Assembly (NCBI RefSeq): GCF_025997915.1
Contig: NZ_AP026677.1
Coordinates: 744,001 to 808,000 of the forward strand
Direction of reading: 5' to 3'
Length of the DNA stretch: 64,000 nt
Origin: Aquiluna sp. KACHI24
Lineage (GTDB): Bacteria > Actinomycetota > Actinomycetes > Actinomycetales > Microbacteriaceae
Shown here: in pieces, positions 21,172-29,028 of the stretch
Layout of the letters: each line of letters starts with the position of its first letter
Position numbering within the stretch: position 1 is the stretch's first letter
Translations under genes and position numbers: made by a program
The notes under the pieces: generated by a model
What the model saw: the letters and a program-made list of their open reading frames with translations, nothing else
Database searches by the model: none
Told to the model about the DNA's origin: nothing

Positions 21172-24100
21172 GTGTTCACGCACCTAAACGTCAGCTCGGC
21201 ATACTCGGCACACTACGGAGTAACTCAGCCAGCACAATTAGCTAAGGCCGCCAAGGCCCTGGGCTTTGATGCGCTTGCGGTGACAGATAGAGACGGTCTC
21301 TATGGAGCCGTAAAGCACATCGGAAACTGCATCAAAGAGGGTTTGGCGCCGATTGTTGGCGTGAATCTAGAAGTAGCCGAACTGGGCCGTGTAAAAATCC
21401 TGGCAACCGGCAATAACCAAGGTGCCGGCTGGAGTGCGCTCTGCAGACTGGTGTCTGCAGCCCATCAAAAACCAAAGCGTGCCGGCGTCTCGCTGAGCCT
21501 TGAACAGCTGGCTCAACTTTCGAAACACTGCATCGTTTTAGTTGGTCACGATTCAACCCTCGCTCAAAAGGTACTCAGCGATAAATCTCAAGCAATGCAG
21601 CTGCTTGAAAAGTTGCTAAGCACTCTAGATTCGAGGCGATTGGTTATTGAGGTGGTGAATCAGCTCACCGAACCAGGTGATCTGTATTCGACCGAGCACG
21701 CTAGGGCAATGTTGCAAATTGCAGTTGGCTTCAAGCTCAGGGCGGCGCTAACCAATGCGGTTCGATACCTGGAACCAGACGATTGCGTGACCGCGGATGT
21801 ACTGGATTCTGCTCGTGAACTTGAGCCCCTAGGGATTTTCACGCTGCAACCCAATGCACAGGCTTGGCTCAAGCCCCAAACTCAAATGGTTGCACTAGCT
21901 CTAGAGACCACTGAGGACCCAAATCTTGCAAAGTGGTTATTGGCTAACACTCGCGAGGTGGCAGAAAACTGCTTTTTAGACCCGGTAAAAGATTGCGGTT
22001 GGGGTGAACCCAAAACCCCTGAGCAAAGCGCGTTGGGGATATCGGGAAACCCCTTTGAGGTACTTTGGCAAAAGAGCCACTCGGCCATCCCCTGGCGCTA
22101 TCCAAACGCCAAGGCTTCTGAGTTGGCAACCATTCAGCATCGGCTCTCAAAAGAACTGATAGCTATCAACCAGCTCGGCTTCTCAACCTACTTTCTCACC
22201 GTTGCCGATGTCGCACAGATGATTCGAGATATGCGAATTCGAATTGCCGCCAGGGGTTCCGGTGCAGGTTCGCTAGTGAACTACCTGCTTGGCATCTCAG
22301 GGGTTGATCCGATATCTGAAGGCCTATTGTTCGAACGCTTTTTATCGACCGAACGCAGCACGTTACCCGATATCGACATCGATGTTGAGTCCGCTCGTAG
22401 GCACGATATCTACCGTGCGATATTCAGGCGCTACGGGGGCAATCGAGTAACCCTACTCTCAATGCAATCAAGCTATCGCGGTCGCGGTGCACTGAGAGAT
22501 TCTGGAATGGCACTAGGACTTGCAGATGAGGACATAGATCAGATTGCTAAAAGCATGTGGCGTTTTTCGGCTAGAAACTTCAGAACTGAAATGGGTCAAA
22601 AACCTGAGTTGAGTGATTTCTCCGAACGTGCCAGCCACGATCGAAAACTGAACCTCTTGGTTGATATAACTCAGCGACTTGATCGGCTACCTAGATTCAT
22701 ATCGATGCACCCGTGTGGGGTGATTCTTGGAAACTCGAAACTTCTAGACCTAACTCCAACCGAACCAAGCGGCCTGGGTTTACCCATGAGTCAGTTTGAT
22801 AAAGATGACATGGATCCGATGGGCTTTCTAAAACTCGATGTACTCGGGGTCAGAATGCAAAGCTCTATGGCCTACACGGTCTCTGAAATATCTAGAGTCA
22901 GAGGCAAAGAGTTTGATTTAGATGCGGTTCCAAAAGACGACCCCGATGTCTATAAGTTGATTCGAACTACTAACACCTTGGGCATCTTCCAAATTGAGAG
23001 CCCTGGACAACGGGAGTTGACCGGCAAGCACCAACCCACCAAGTTCAATGATCTGACAATGCAGATATCGCTTTTCAGACCGGGTCCGATGAAGGGGAAC
23101 ATGATCTCCCCATACCTTGATGGCAGACATGGCTTTATTGAGCCGGACTATATCCATAAGGATCTCAGGCCCATTCTCGAAGAGAGCTATGGAGTGGTGG
23201 TTTTTCACGAGCAGCTGATGCGAATCATGCAGACCATGACCGGCTGCACCCTGGCGCGTGCAGATGAGCTACGAAGAGGATTGGCAAAGCCTGATAAACA
23301 AAAGAGGGCCGAAGAGTTTTTCAAAGCCTCGGCAAAAGCCCGGGGCTATAGCAATCAGGTGATCGATCGGGTTTGGTCGATCATCGAAGGCTTTGGTTCG
23401 TTTGGTTTTTGCAAAGCCCACGGCGCTGCATTTGCAGTCCCTACCTACCAGTCCGCCTATCTCAAGACCCACTTCCCCACCGAATTCATAGCTGGGTTGC
23501 TAACCCATGATCCAGGTATGTACCCAAAGCGCTTGATAGTCACTGAGGCTAGAAGACTAGGCGTTGAACTTTTGCCAATAGATGTGAATGTCTCTACCAG
23601 GCAGTACCGAGTTGAGCAGACTAAAAATGGGCTGGCGGTCCGAATGGCGATCACCGAGATTGCTGGCATGTCGGAGGCGGAGAAGGATCGAGTGGTTGCC
23701 GAACAACCATTTACCGATCTAGCTGATTTCTATATCCGCGCAAGGCCTTCAAGGAGAACCATTGAGAGATTGGCACTAATTGGGGCACTTGACTCGCTTG
23801 CCAAAATCGAAAGCTCCCAATCAATAGATCGTCGCGGTGACCTATTGATGGCGGTTAGGCAGATAAGTGCTAAGCCCGCTCCAAAACAAGATCCAAATCA
23901 ACTGGGCTTTGACTTCAAAAACATTCAGGTGCTCCCCACTGGAAACCAAGGAATCACCAAAACTCAGCAGATCAACAACGAGCTTGCAGTAACTGGGCTA
24001 GATCTTTCGCAGCATCAACTTGAACAGTTCCAAGAGATGCTTGATCAAATGGGGGTTGTAAAGGCCGCAGAGCTAGTCGGACTAAGAGGAAATACCGATG

Positions 24101-24375
24101 TATTGGTTGCCGGCGTCAGAGTGGCCACCCAAACCCCTCCAATGCGATCTGGCAAACGAGTGGTATTTATCAGTTTGGATGATGGCACCGGGTGCGCTGA
24201 CGCTACCTTTTTCGATGAGGCGCAACGACGCTGTGCTGGCCTGCTATTTCAAAATCGATTGCTCCTGATATCAGGAAAGACCCGCCGCACCGGGGTGCGG
24301 GGGGTCTCAATCCTGGCCGAAAATGCCTGGGATCTCAGGCAACTTTGGCAGCAGTATTCATCAAAGGCGAGCTAG
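21172..24375 (+). CDS. dnaE2: Error-prone DNA polymerase III alpha, DnaE2
   Basis: Translesion replicative-type polymerase of the SOS response. 1067 residues: PHP domain (about 1-270), PolIII palm with the catalytic aspartates in LPDIDIDVES (about 395), fingers, HhH and a C-terminal OB fold. It is shorter than DnaE1 (~1150) and lacks its C-terminal extension. The PHP metal motif HxHxH/S is degraded to HLNVSS at the N-terminus, so PHP nuclease activity is unlikely. The GTG at 21172 is used. It is co-transcribed with the DUF6504 gene under the SOS box. Its last 4 nt overlap the convergent gene at 24372. Confidence 0.93.
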   Translation: MFTHLNVSSAYSAHYGVTQPAQLAKAAKALGFDALAVTDRDGLYGAVKHIGNCIKEGLAPIVGVNLEVAELGRVKILATGNNQGAGWSALCRLVSAAHQKPKRAGVSLSLEQLAQLSKHCIVLVGHDSTLAQKVLSDKSQAMQLLEKLLSTLDSRRLVIEVVNQLTEPGDLYSTEHARAMLQIAVGFKLRAALTNAVRYLEPDDCVTADVLDSARELEPLGIFTLQPNAQAWLKPQTQMVALALETTEDPNLAKWLLANTREVAENCFLDPVKDCGWGEPKTPEQSALGISGNPFEVLWQKSHSAIPWRYPNAKASELATIQHRLSKELIAINQLGFSTYFLTVADVAQMIRDMRIRIAARGSGAGSLVNYLLGISGVDPISEGLLFERFLSTERSTLPDIDIDVESARRHDIYRAIFRRYGGNRVTLLSMQSSYRGRGALRDSGMALGLADEDIDQIAKSMWRFSARNFRTEMGQKPELSDFSERASHDRKLNLLVDITQRLDRLPRFISMHPCGVILGNSKLLDLTPTEPSGLGLPMSQFDKDDMDPMGFLKLDVLGVRMQSSMAYTVSEISRVRGKEFDLDAVPKDDPDVYKLIRTTNTLGIFQIESPGQRELTGKHQPTKFNDLTMQISLFRPGPMKGNMISPYLDGRHGFIEPDYIHKDLRPILEESYGVVVFHEQLMRIMQTMTGCTLARADELRRGLAKPDKQKRAEEFFKASAKARGYSNQVIDRVWSIIEGFGSFGFCKAHGAAFAVPTYQSAYLKTHFPTEFIAGLLTHDPGMYPKRLIVTEARRLGVELLPIDVNVSTRQYRVEQTKNGLAVRMAITEIAGMSEAEKDRVVAEQPFTDLADFYIRARPSRRTIERLALIGALDSLAKIESSQSIDRRGDLLMAVRQISAKPAPKQDPNQLGFDFKNIQVLPTGNQGITKTQQINNELAVTGLDLSQHQLEQFQEMLDQMGVVKAAELVGLRGNTDVLVAGVRVATQTPPMRSGKRVVFISLDDGTGCADATFFDEAQRRCAGLLFQNRLLLISGKTRRTGVRGVSILAENAWDLRQLWQQYSSKAS

Positions 24376-25118
24376 TCCTGAGAATTGAAGATCGCAAGCA
24401 ACCGAATGATCTCGACGTAGAGCCAGATCAGCGAAGCGGTCAGGCCGAAAGCGGCTCGCCACTCCATCTCCTTGGGCCAACGGTTTGCAGCACCCTCACG
24501 AATGGCCTCAAAATCGAGATTCAGGGTAAATGCGGCTAAACCAACACCAACCAAAGCGATTAGCCAGCCGAAGGATGAAGAGTAGGCACTCATGCCTGCG
24601 AAAACCGCAAAGCCCAAGTTCACCAGCGCGAAGACCGAGTAACCAATCAGCGCAAACATCATGATTCGGGTGAAGCGAGCATCAACCTTTACCCAACCCA
24701 TGCGGTAAGCAGCAAACATTGCACCTGCGGTGGCAAGGGTGGAAACAACTGCAGTCTGAGCAATACCTGGATACATGCCCTCTAAGACACCGCTTAGAGC
24801 ACCGACGAAGACACCCTGAACTAGTGCGTAGGCATAGTACAGACCAGGAATTACCTTCTTAGAGAAAGTTGCCCAAAGCCCAAGACCAAGACCTACAAGC
24901 ATTGCTGGGAACATCAGACCAAAAGCACCAGTGAACCAGGTAGCACCCGCGCCGAGAACTACCAATGCGAAGAGTCCCAGCACCTTAGAAGCAGTGCCCT
25001 CGATTGTCATCGGAGCGGCGGTGATGTTCTGAAACTCAGAGTCGACCTGTTGCTGGTTGAGTGAGTCAATACCTGACTGCAGAGATTGGTTGAAAACCGG
25101 GTTGTGGGAGATTGCCAC
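24372..25118 (-). CDS. Bax inhibitor-1/YccA family membrane protein
   Basis: Integral membrane protein of the BI-1/YccA (TMBIM) family, with a proposed ion (Ca2+) leak activity in bacterial relatives. 248 residues: a soluble N-terminus of about 45 residues, then about seven hydrophobic helices from 47 to 240. It contains the conserved GLWATFSKKVIPGLYYAYA and ends near WRAAFGLTASLIWLYVEI. A single gene, with AAAGGACGAAAGTG upstream. It overlaps the end of dnaE2 by 4 nt. Confidence 0.9.
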   Translation of the reverse strand: MAISHNPVFNQSLQSGIDSLNQQQVDSEFQNITAAPMTIEGTASKVLGLFALVVLGAGATWFTGAFGLMFPAMLVGLGLGLWATFSKKVIPGLYYAYALVQGVFVGALSGVLEGMYPGIAQTAVVSTLATAGAMFAAYRMGWVKVDARFTRIMMFALIGYSVFALVNLGFAVFAGMSAYSSSFGWLIALVGVGLAAFTLNLDFEAIREGAANRWPKEMEWRAAFGLTASLIWLYVEIIRLLAIFNSQD

Positions 25119-25150
25119 TTTCGTCCTTTCGATTAGAACTTTTGGCGAGT

Positions 25151-25762
25151 CTAAACCAGCTCGCTGGAAATTTCCTTCAAGTGTGCTGGGGATATCTGAT
25201 GCCCGCCCGGATGGCGCAACCAGCTCACATTCGCACCGTTTCTACCTAGCCAAGTGACCCATTCATCACTCACCGACACCGGAGCATAAGGATCGAGATC
25301 ACCGTTGGCGAGCCACACTCGCTTCCCCACCAAGTCAACCGGTTGAGGATTTTGATAAGGCCTGGTGGACCCAAATAGCACCGCTGCGGAGAGCAGCTCT
25401 GGATGCTTTAGCAAAAGAGCAGAGGCCGTGTTTGCACCGTTACTGAACCCCGCAGCAACCATCTCGAGCCCGGACAGGTGATAATGCTCAATCGCCACCG
25501 CGATGAAATCAGCCAGCTCCGACACCGCTTCGTCGATAGATGCCTCGTTAAAGCTGCCGTCCTGATAGCGCTCAAAAAAGCGGTTCATCCCGGCCTCTAA
25601 ATACATTCCCCTCGGGGAAAGCAGGTGAGCATTTGGGTCTAGCGCCTTACCCAAACGCAATAGGTCATGCTCGTCTCCCCCGGTGCCGTGCAACAGCAGC
25701 AAGACTCGGCTTGAAGAGCCAGGTTGGTAAACGTGTGGTCTAGAGAGATCGCGGTTTGACAT
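25151..25762 (-). CDS. mhqD: Alpha/beta hydrolase, MhqD-like carboxylesterase
   Basis: Serine hydrolase of the carboxylesterase/phospholipase family. In 203 residues: the oxyanion region LLLLHGTGGDE near residue 22, nucleophile Ser in GFSNGA near 109, Asp in LANGDLDPYAP and His in HPGGHQI near 188. It directly follows a ring-cleaving dioxygenase gene (mhqO), as the mhq genes associate in Bacillus, so it probably acts in quinone or aromatic detoxification. The symbol rests on this context; the substrate is unproven. Confidence 0.82.
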   Translation of the reverse strand: MSNRDLSRPHVYQPGSSSRVLLLLHGTGGDEHDLLRLGKALDPNAHLLSPRGMYLEAGMNRFFERYQDGSFNEASIDEAVSELADFIAVAIEHYHLSGLEMVAAGFSNGANTASALLLKHPELLSAAVLFGSTRPYQNPQPVDLVGKRVWLANGDLDPYAPVSVSDEWVTWLGRNGANVSWLRHPGGHQISPAHLKEISSELV

Positions 25763-26701
25763 CTAGTCCAGCCTAATAGGGGGTAGAGAGGCCTCGATCT
25801 GCTCACGATTCGGCTCTAGCCAAGGTGGCAACTTCAACTTACGTCCTAACTCCAGAAGCGGCTCATCAACAGCAAAACCAGGGTCATCGGTAGCAATCTC
25901 GAACAAAACACCACCTGGCTCGCGGAAGTAAATGCTCTTGAAATACTGGCGATCCAAAATTTGTGTCACCTGGACACCGCGACTGAGAAGCTCCTGCTGC
26001 CAAAGCTCCATGGTTGGAAGGTCCGGAGCACTAAACGCAACGTGGTGGACGGTGCCACCAGCTTGGAGGCCTCGATCCTGGACTCCACCGAGAACTTCAA
26101 CGCGCGCACCAGAGTAACCCTCTCCCATTGCAAAGTTTGCTCGGTCCGAAGACTCAGAAGCCAAAGACATACCCAGTAGGTTCTCAAGCATTCCGGCGGT
26201 TGGCTCAACCTGGCGCTGAGACAGCTCCACAGCGTGAAGTCCCCTCACTGCAAATTCCGCCGGGATCGCACCTACCCCGTCCCAACCTGAGCGCTTGTCG
26301 TCCTTTACTCCGACAAGCTGCAATCGCATGCCATCGAAATCCCGAAGTTCGATCAGCTCGTTGCCGGATGAATCCTTTGACCAAGACCAGTCGATACGAA
26401 GGGATTGCAAATGTTTCGACCAAAATGCCAGCGACTCCTGAGGGACCGAGAATGAGGTTGCGGTTGTGAGACCAGCACCGCTTTTTCCCTTGGCAACTCC
26501 CGGCCACGGGAAGAATGTCAGAATCGAAGTCGGTGAACCCTGCTCGTCACCGTAGTAAAGGTGCCAGACATTCGGAGCGTCGAAGTTGACGGTCTGCTTC
26601 ACAAGGCGCAACCCCAGCACCTTGGTATAGAAATCGACATTTTTCTGGGGGTCAGATGCGATTGCAGTCACGTGGTGAATGCCGGCTGGATTTATGGTCA
26701 T
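25763..26701 (-). CDS. mhqO: Ring-cleaving dioxygenase, VOC family (MhqO-like)
   Basis: Fe-dependent extradiol-type dioxygenase of the glyoxalase/VOC superfamily, of the MhqO group linked to hydroquinone and quinone resistance. 312 residues with two VOC modules: module 1 starts GIHHVTAIASDPQ and module 2 has TVHHVAFSAPD; ligands are the His of HHVTA and HHVAF and the Glu of FEIATDDPGF. I start at the ATG at 26701, preceded by AAGGAG; an upstream in-frame codon (26737) adds unlike sequence. It abuts mhqD without a gap. No MarR-type mhqR regulator is nearby. Confidence 0.88.
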   Translation of the reverse strand: MTINPAGIHHVTAIASDPQKNVDFYTKVLGLRLVKQTVNFDAPNVWHLYYGDEQGSPTSILTFFPWPGVAKGKSGAGLTTATSFSVPQESLAFWSKHLQSLRIDWSWSKDSSGNELIELRDFDGMRLQLVGVKDDKRSGWDGVGAIPAEFAVRGLHAVELSQRQVEPTAGMLENLLGMSLASESSDRANFAMGEGYSGARVEVLGGVQDRGLQAGGTVHHVAFSAPDLPTMELWQQELLSRGVQVTQILDRQYFKSIYFREPGGVLFEIATDDPGFAVDEPLLELGRKLKLPPWLEPNREQIEASLPPIRLD

Positions 26702-26761
26702 TTGTACTCCTTCGCTTAAGTAAAGACCCCTAGACAAAATTCTATTCCCTAGAGTGTGGGT

Positions 26762-26995
26762 GTGCGCATTTCGGTTCGAGTAAAGCCCGGCTCTAAGTCT
26801 GGCGATCGGGTCGTAGCGAACGATCCATACCTTGACGTATTTCTCAAGGAAAAGCCGATCGACGGCAAGGCGAACGAGGCTTTGGTTAGGTTACTCAGGG
26901 AACACTTCGGCACTGCGCCCGACGGCGTAAGAATAATCAGTGGCTTTGGATCGAGGATAAAAATCGTCGAAATTGGTGGACCTGAGGGGACTTGA
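26762..26995 (+). CDS. DUF167 (YggU) family protein
   Basis: Small conserved protein of unknown function. 77 residues with the family core RISVRVKPGSKSG, KPIDGKANEALVRLL and ISGFGSRIKIVEI. I start at GTG 26762: TAGAGT (26750-26755) lies 6 nt upstream, the layout of a leaderless start; GTG at 26756 is an alternative adding two residues. The last 22 nt, coding GGPEGT and the stop, lie inside the tRNA-Ala gene on the opposite strand. It is divergent from mhqO, with only 60 bp between. Confidence 0.87.
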   Translation: MRISVRVKPGSKSGDRVVANDPYLDVFLKEKPIDGKANEALVRLLREHFGTAPDGVRIISGFGSRIKIVEIGGPEGT

Positions 26996-27049
26996 ACCCC
27001 TGACCCCCTGCATGCCATGCAGGTGCGCTACCAGCTGCGCCACAGGCCC
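26974..27049 (-). tRNA. tRNA-Ala (anticodon GGC)
   Basis: 76-nt cloverleaf with acceptor GGGCCTG/CAGGTCC (one G-U pair), D-stem GCGC, anticodon stem CCTGC/GCAGG with loop ATGGCAT (anticodon GGC), T-arm GGGG-TTCAAGT-CCCC and an encoded CCA (plus 26974-26976). It follows rsfS by 23 bp at the end of the rplU-to-rsfS unit. The 3' half overlaps the end of the DUF167 gene on the plus strand. Confidence 0.97.
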
Positions 27050-27072
27050 AAAGACGTGACAATCTTACACAG

Positions 27073-27429
27073 TTAATTGCTCAGCGGAACAACTGGGCAA
27101 TCCCGCCACAGTCTCTCCAGGGAGTAATACTCGCGTTCCTGCTCATTCATGACATGAACTACCAGGTCACCAAAGTCGAGAAGAATCCAACGAGCGGCGG
27201 CTAAACCCTCTCGATACTTGGCCTTGACGCCCATTTCCTGCAGCTTCTCCTCAACTGCATCAGAGATCGCTGCTGCCTGGCGCTCGTTTTTGGCAGAAAG
27301 GATTAGGAAGACATCGGCGAGTGCAAAGGGTTCGCTGACATCCAGTGCAACTGGATTTTCAGCCAACTTTTCCTCAGCGGCGGCCGCTGCAGCCTGGGTA
27401 ATTTCGATGGAGTATTTGGAAGCAGTCAA
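27073..27429 (-). CDS. rsfS: Ribosomal silencing factor RsfS
   Basis: Binds L14 and blocks subunit joining in stationary phase. 118 residues, matching the family: LDVSEPFALADVFLILSA near 28-45 and WILLDFGDLVVHVM near 87-100, ending with EREYYSLERLWRD. It is the last protein gene of the obg-proB-proA-nadD unit, 1 nt from the RRERR-protein gene. nadD-rsfS is a conserved pair; here one gene is inserted between them. Confidence 0.96.
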   Translation of the reverse strand: MTASKYSIEITQAAAAAAEEKLAENPVALDVSEPFALADVFLILSAKNERQAAAISDAVEEKLQEMGVKAKYREGLAAARWILLDFGDLVVHVMNEQEREYYSLERLWRDCPVVPLSN

Positions 27430-28224
27430 TTAGTTCCCCAGTGCAGAGATGATGGTGATGGCGGCGTAGATGGTGACGATTACCAGGACTCCTCCGAGCC
27501 CGGCAAGGGCCCATGGTTGCCACCAGCCCTTTTTCAAAACTGCCTCTGGGACAACGCCAAGTGATGCACGTTGGTTGATTACCTCGATCGCACTAATTGG
27601 CTCAACGATGGAAATAACCCCGGTGACCGCATCCATGGTGTCAATTTGATCCAACTCGATTCCATCAAGTCCTGCAGTGTTGGCTCCAGTGATGGGCTCG
27701 GCGATGATCTCAATCGAACCGGAAGATGAAGTAGAAATTTCACCGGTCTCCAGCGGAATCGCGATCGCCTCTGGAGCAATGTCCAAAATGATCGATTGGG
27801 TACTTGGTTCAGCCAAAAGATTTGAGCCAGTGAAATCGGCAACCGGCTCCTCGATCGAATGATCGGGCTCCAAGACGGGCATTTCAACATCTGGGATTAC
27901 CACAGTCGGCGTCGGATTTGTTGTCGCTGGCACTACAGGGGTGGAGGTAGGGGTTTGACCCTGCTCTTCTAGCAACCTTCGCTCACGTCGAGAAAGCAGT
28001 GGTTGTGGAGTTGGCTGGGTCTGGTAACTATCAGCTTCCGGCTCTGACGCCTGAATCACAACGGGAGCTTCGATAACCTCTGGCTCGACTGGGACGTCGA
28101 CCACAACTTCCTCAACAACCTCCACCTCGGAGGTCGTTGCAGTTTCAACTACAGGATTGGATGTCGGAATTAGCCCTGCACGCTCGGCTTCACGGCGCTC
28201 ACGACGCGTCATGAACTGAGTCAT
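27430..28224 (-). CDS. Membrane-anchored protein with two RRERR motifs, unknown function
   Basis: 264 residues with no family I can name. The N-terminus carries [15 protein letters not shown]; a near copy, [16 protein letters not shown], follows at about residue 77. Between and after them is a long Pro/Val/Thr/Glu-rich, acidic, probably disordered region. One transmembrane helix lies near the C-terminus (about 237-260, [20 protein letters not shown]). The basic motifs sit on the cytoplasmic side if the tail is the anchor. It overlaps nadD by 4 nt and abuts rsfS, so it is co-translated with both. I suspect it is a lineage-specific membrane tether; this is inference. Confidence 0.85.
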   Translation of the reverse strand: MTQFMTRRERREAERAGLIPTSNPVVETATTSEVEVVEEVVVDVPVEPEVIEAPVVIQASEPEADSYQTQPTPQPLLSRRERRLLEEQGQTPTSTPVVPATTNPTPTVVIPDVEMPVLEPDHSIEEPVADFTGSNLLAEPSTQSIILDIAPEAIAIPLETGEISTSSSGSIEIIAEPITGANTAGLDGIELDQIDTMDAVTGVISIVEPISAIEVINQRASLGVVPEAVLKKGWWQPWALAGLGGVLVIVTIYAAITIISALGN

Positions 28225-28814
28225 TGCGCCTCCTTATAAAGCCCGTGTTTACCGATGTATTGAACCACGCCATCAGGAACTAGGTACCAAATCGGCTTCG
28301 TCTGCGGAACTCTATCGCGAATGTCACTCGAAGAGATTGCTAGCGCCGGGATTTCCAACACCGAGATTGAACCCGCTGGAGCCTGTGGCAGCTCTAAACG
28401 ATGTCCAGGGCGAGTCACTGCTACAAAATGCGCCAGCGACCAGACTCGATCAATTTCTTTCCAGTTCAAAATCTGCAGAACCGCGTCTGCTCCGGAGATG
28501 AAGAACAGCTCCGCATCTGGATACTCGGTCTTTAGGTCGGTAAGGGTATCAACCGTGTAAGTGACACCGGGACGATCGATGTCGACTCGCGAAACGCGGA
28601 ACCTGGGGTTTGCCGCGGTCGCAATGACACTCATTAGATAGCGATGCTCGGCAGCCGTAACGGTCTTCTTGTGCCAAGGCTGACCGGTGGGAACGAAGAT
28701 GACCTCATCAAGGTCGAATGCCGAAGCGACCTCGCTTGCGGCTACTAAGTGGCCATTGTGAATCGGGTCAAAGGTTCCACCCATGACGCCAATTCTTGGC
28801 CTACGAATAGTCAT
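28221..28814 (-). CDS. nadD: Nicotinate-mononucleotide adenylyltransferase
   Basis: Transfers AMP to nicotinate mononucleotide in NAD synthesis. 197 residues, family length. [12 protein letters not shown] at 11-22 holds the nucleotidyl-transferase HxGH signature, and [11 protein letters not shown] near 163 the second motif (ISSTxIR in most). It overlaps the downstream gene by 4 nt and follows the 59-aa membrane protein gene by 7 nt. Confidence 0.96.
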   Translation of the reverse strand: MTIRRPRIGVMGGTFDPIHNGHLVAASEVASAFDLDEVIFVPTGQPWHKKTVTAAEHRYLMSVIATAANPRFRVSRVDIDRPGVTYTVDTLTDLKTEYPDAELFFISGADAVLQILNWKEIDRVWSLAHFVAVTRPGHRLELPQAPAGSISVLEIPALAISSSDIRDRVPQTKPIWYLVPDGVVQYIGKHGLYKEAQ

Positions 28815-28821
28815 TGGCTAC

Positions 28822-29001
28822 TTAGTGGTGAGCGGAGTTGCTTGCCTTGTGGGAGTGACGGTTGGCAACGTTGCGGTAGGACCAGGTAATGAAACCCAAT
28901 ACTAGGAATGCGCCCATTGCGATGACGCCATACATGATTGGCTCCATCGGAATCTCAGTGTGGCGAATGATTGCCTCGCCAGAGCTTAGAAATGAAAACA
29001 T
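28822..29001 (-). CDS. Small membrane protein, 59 aa, upstream of nadD
   Basis: Translated by hand, as it is short: 59 residues beginning MFSFLSSGEAIIRHTEIPME and ending HKASNSAHH. One hydrophobic segment at about 22-40 (IMYGVIAMGAFLVLGFITW) is followed by a basic, His-rich tail (SYRNVANRHSHK), so one helix with the tail inside is likely. GAGGAGTTCTC lies before the ATG. It fits exactly between proA (27 nt) and nadD (7 nt), both on the same strand. I recall similar small proteins at this site in related actinobacteria; function unknown. Confidence 0.85.
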   Translation of the reverse strand: MFSFLSSGEAIIRHTEIPMEPIMYGVIAMGAFLVLGFITWSYRNVANRHSHKASNSAHH

Positions 29002-29028
29002 GAGAACTCCTCGTAATCTCTCATTAGT

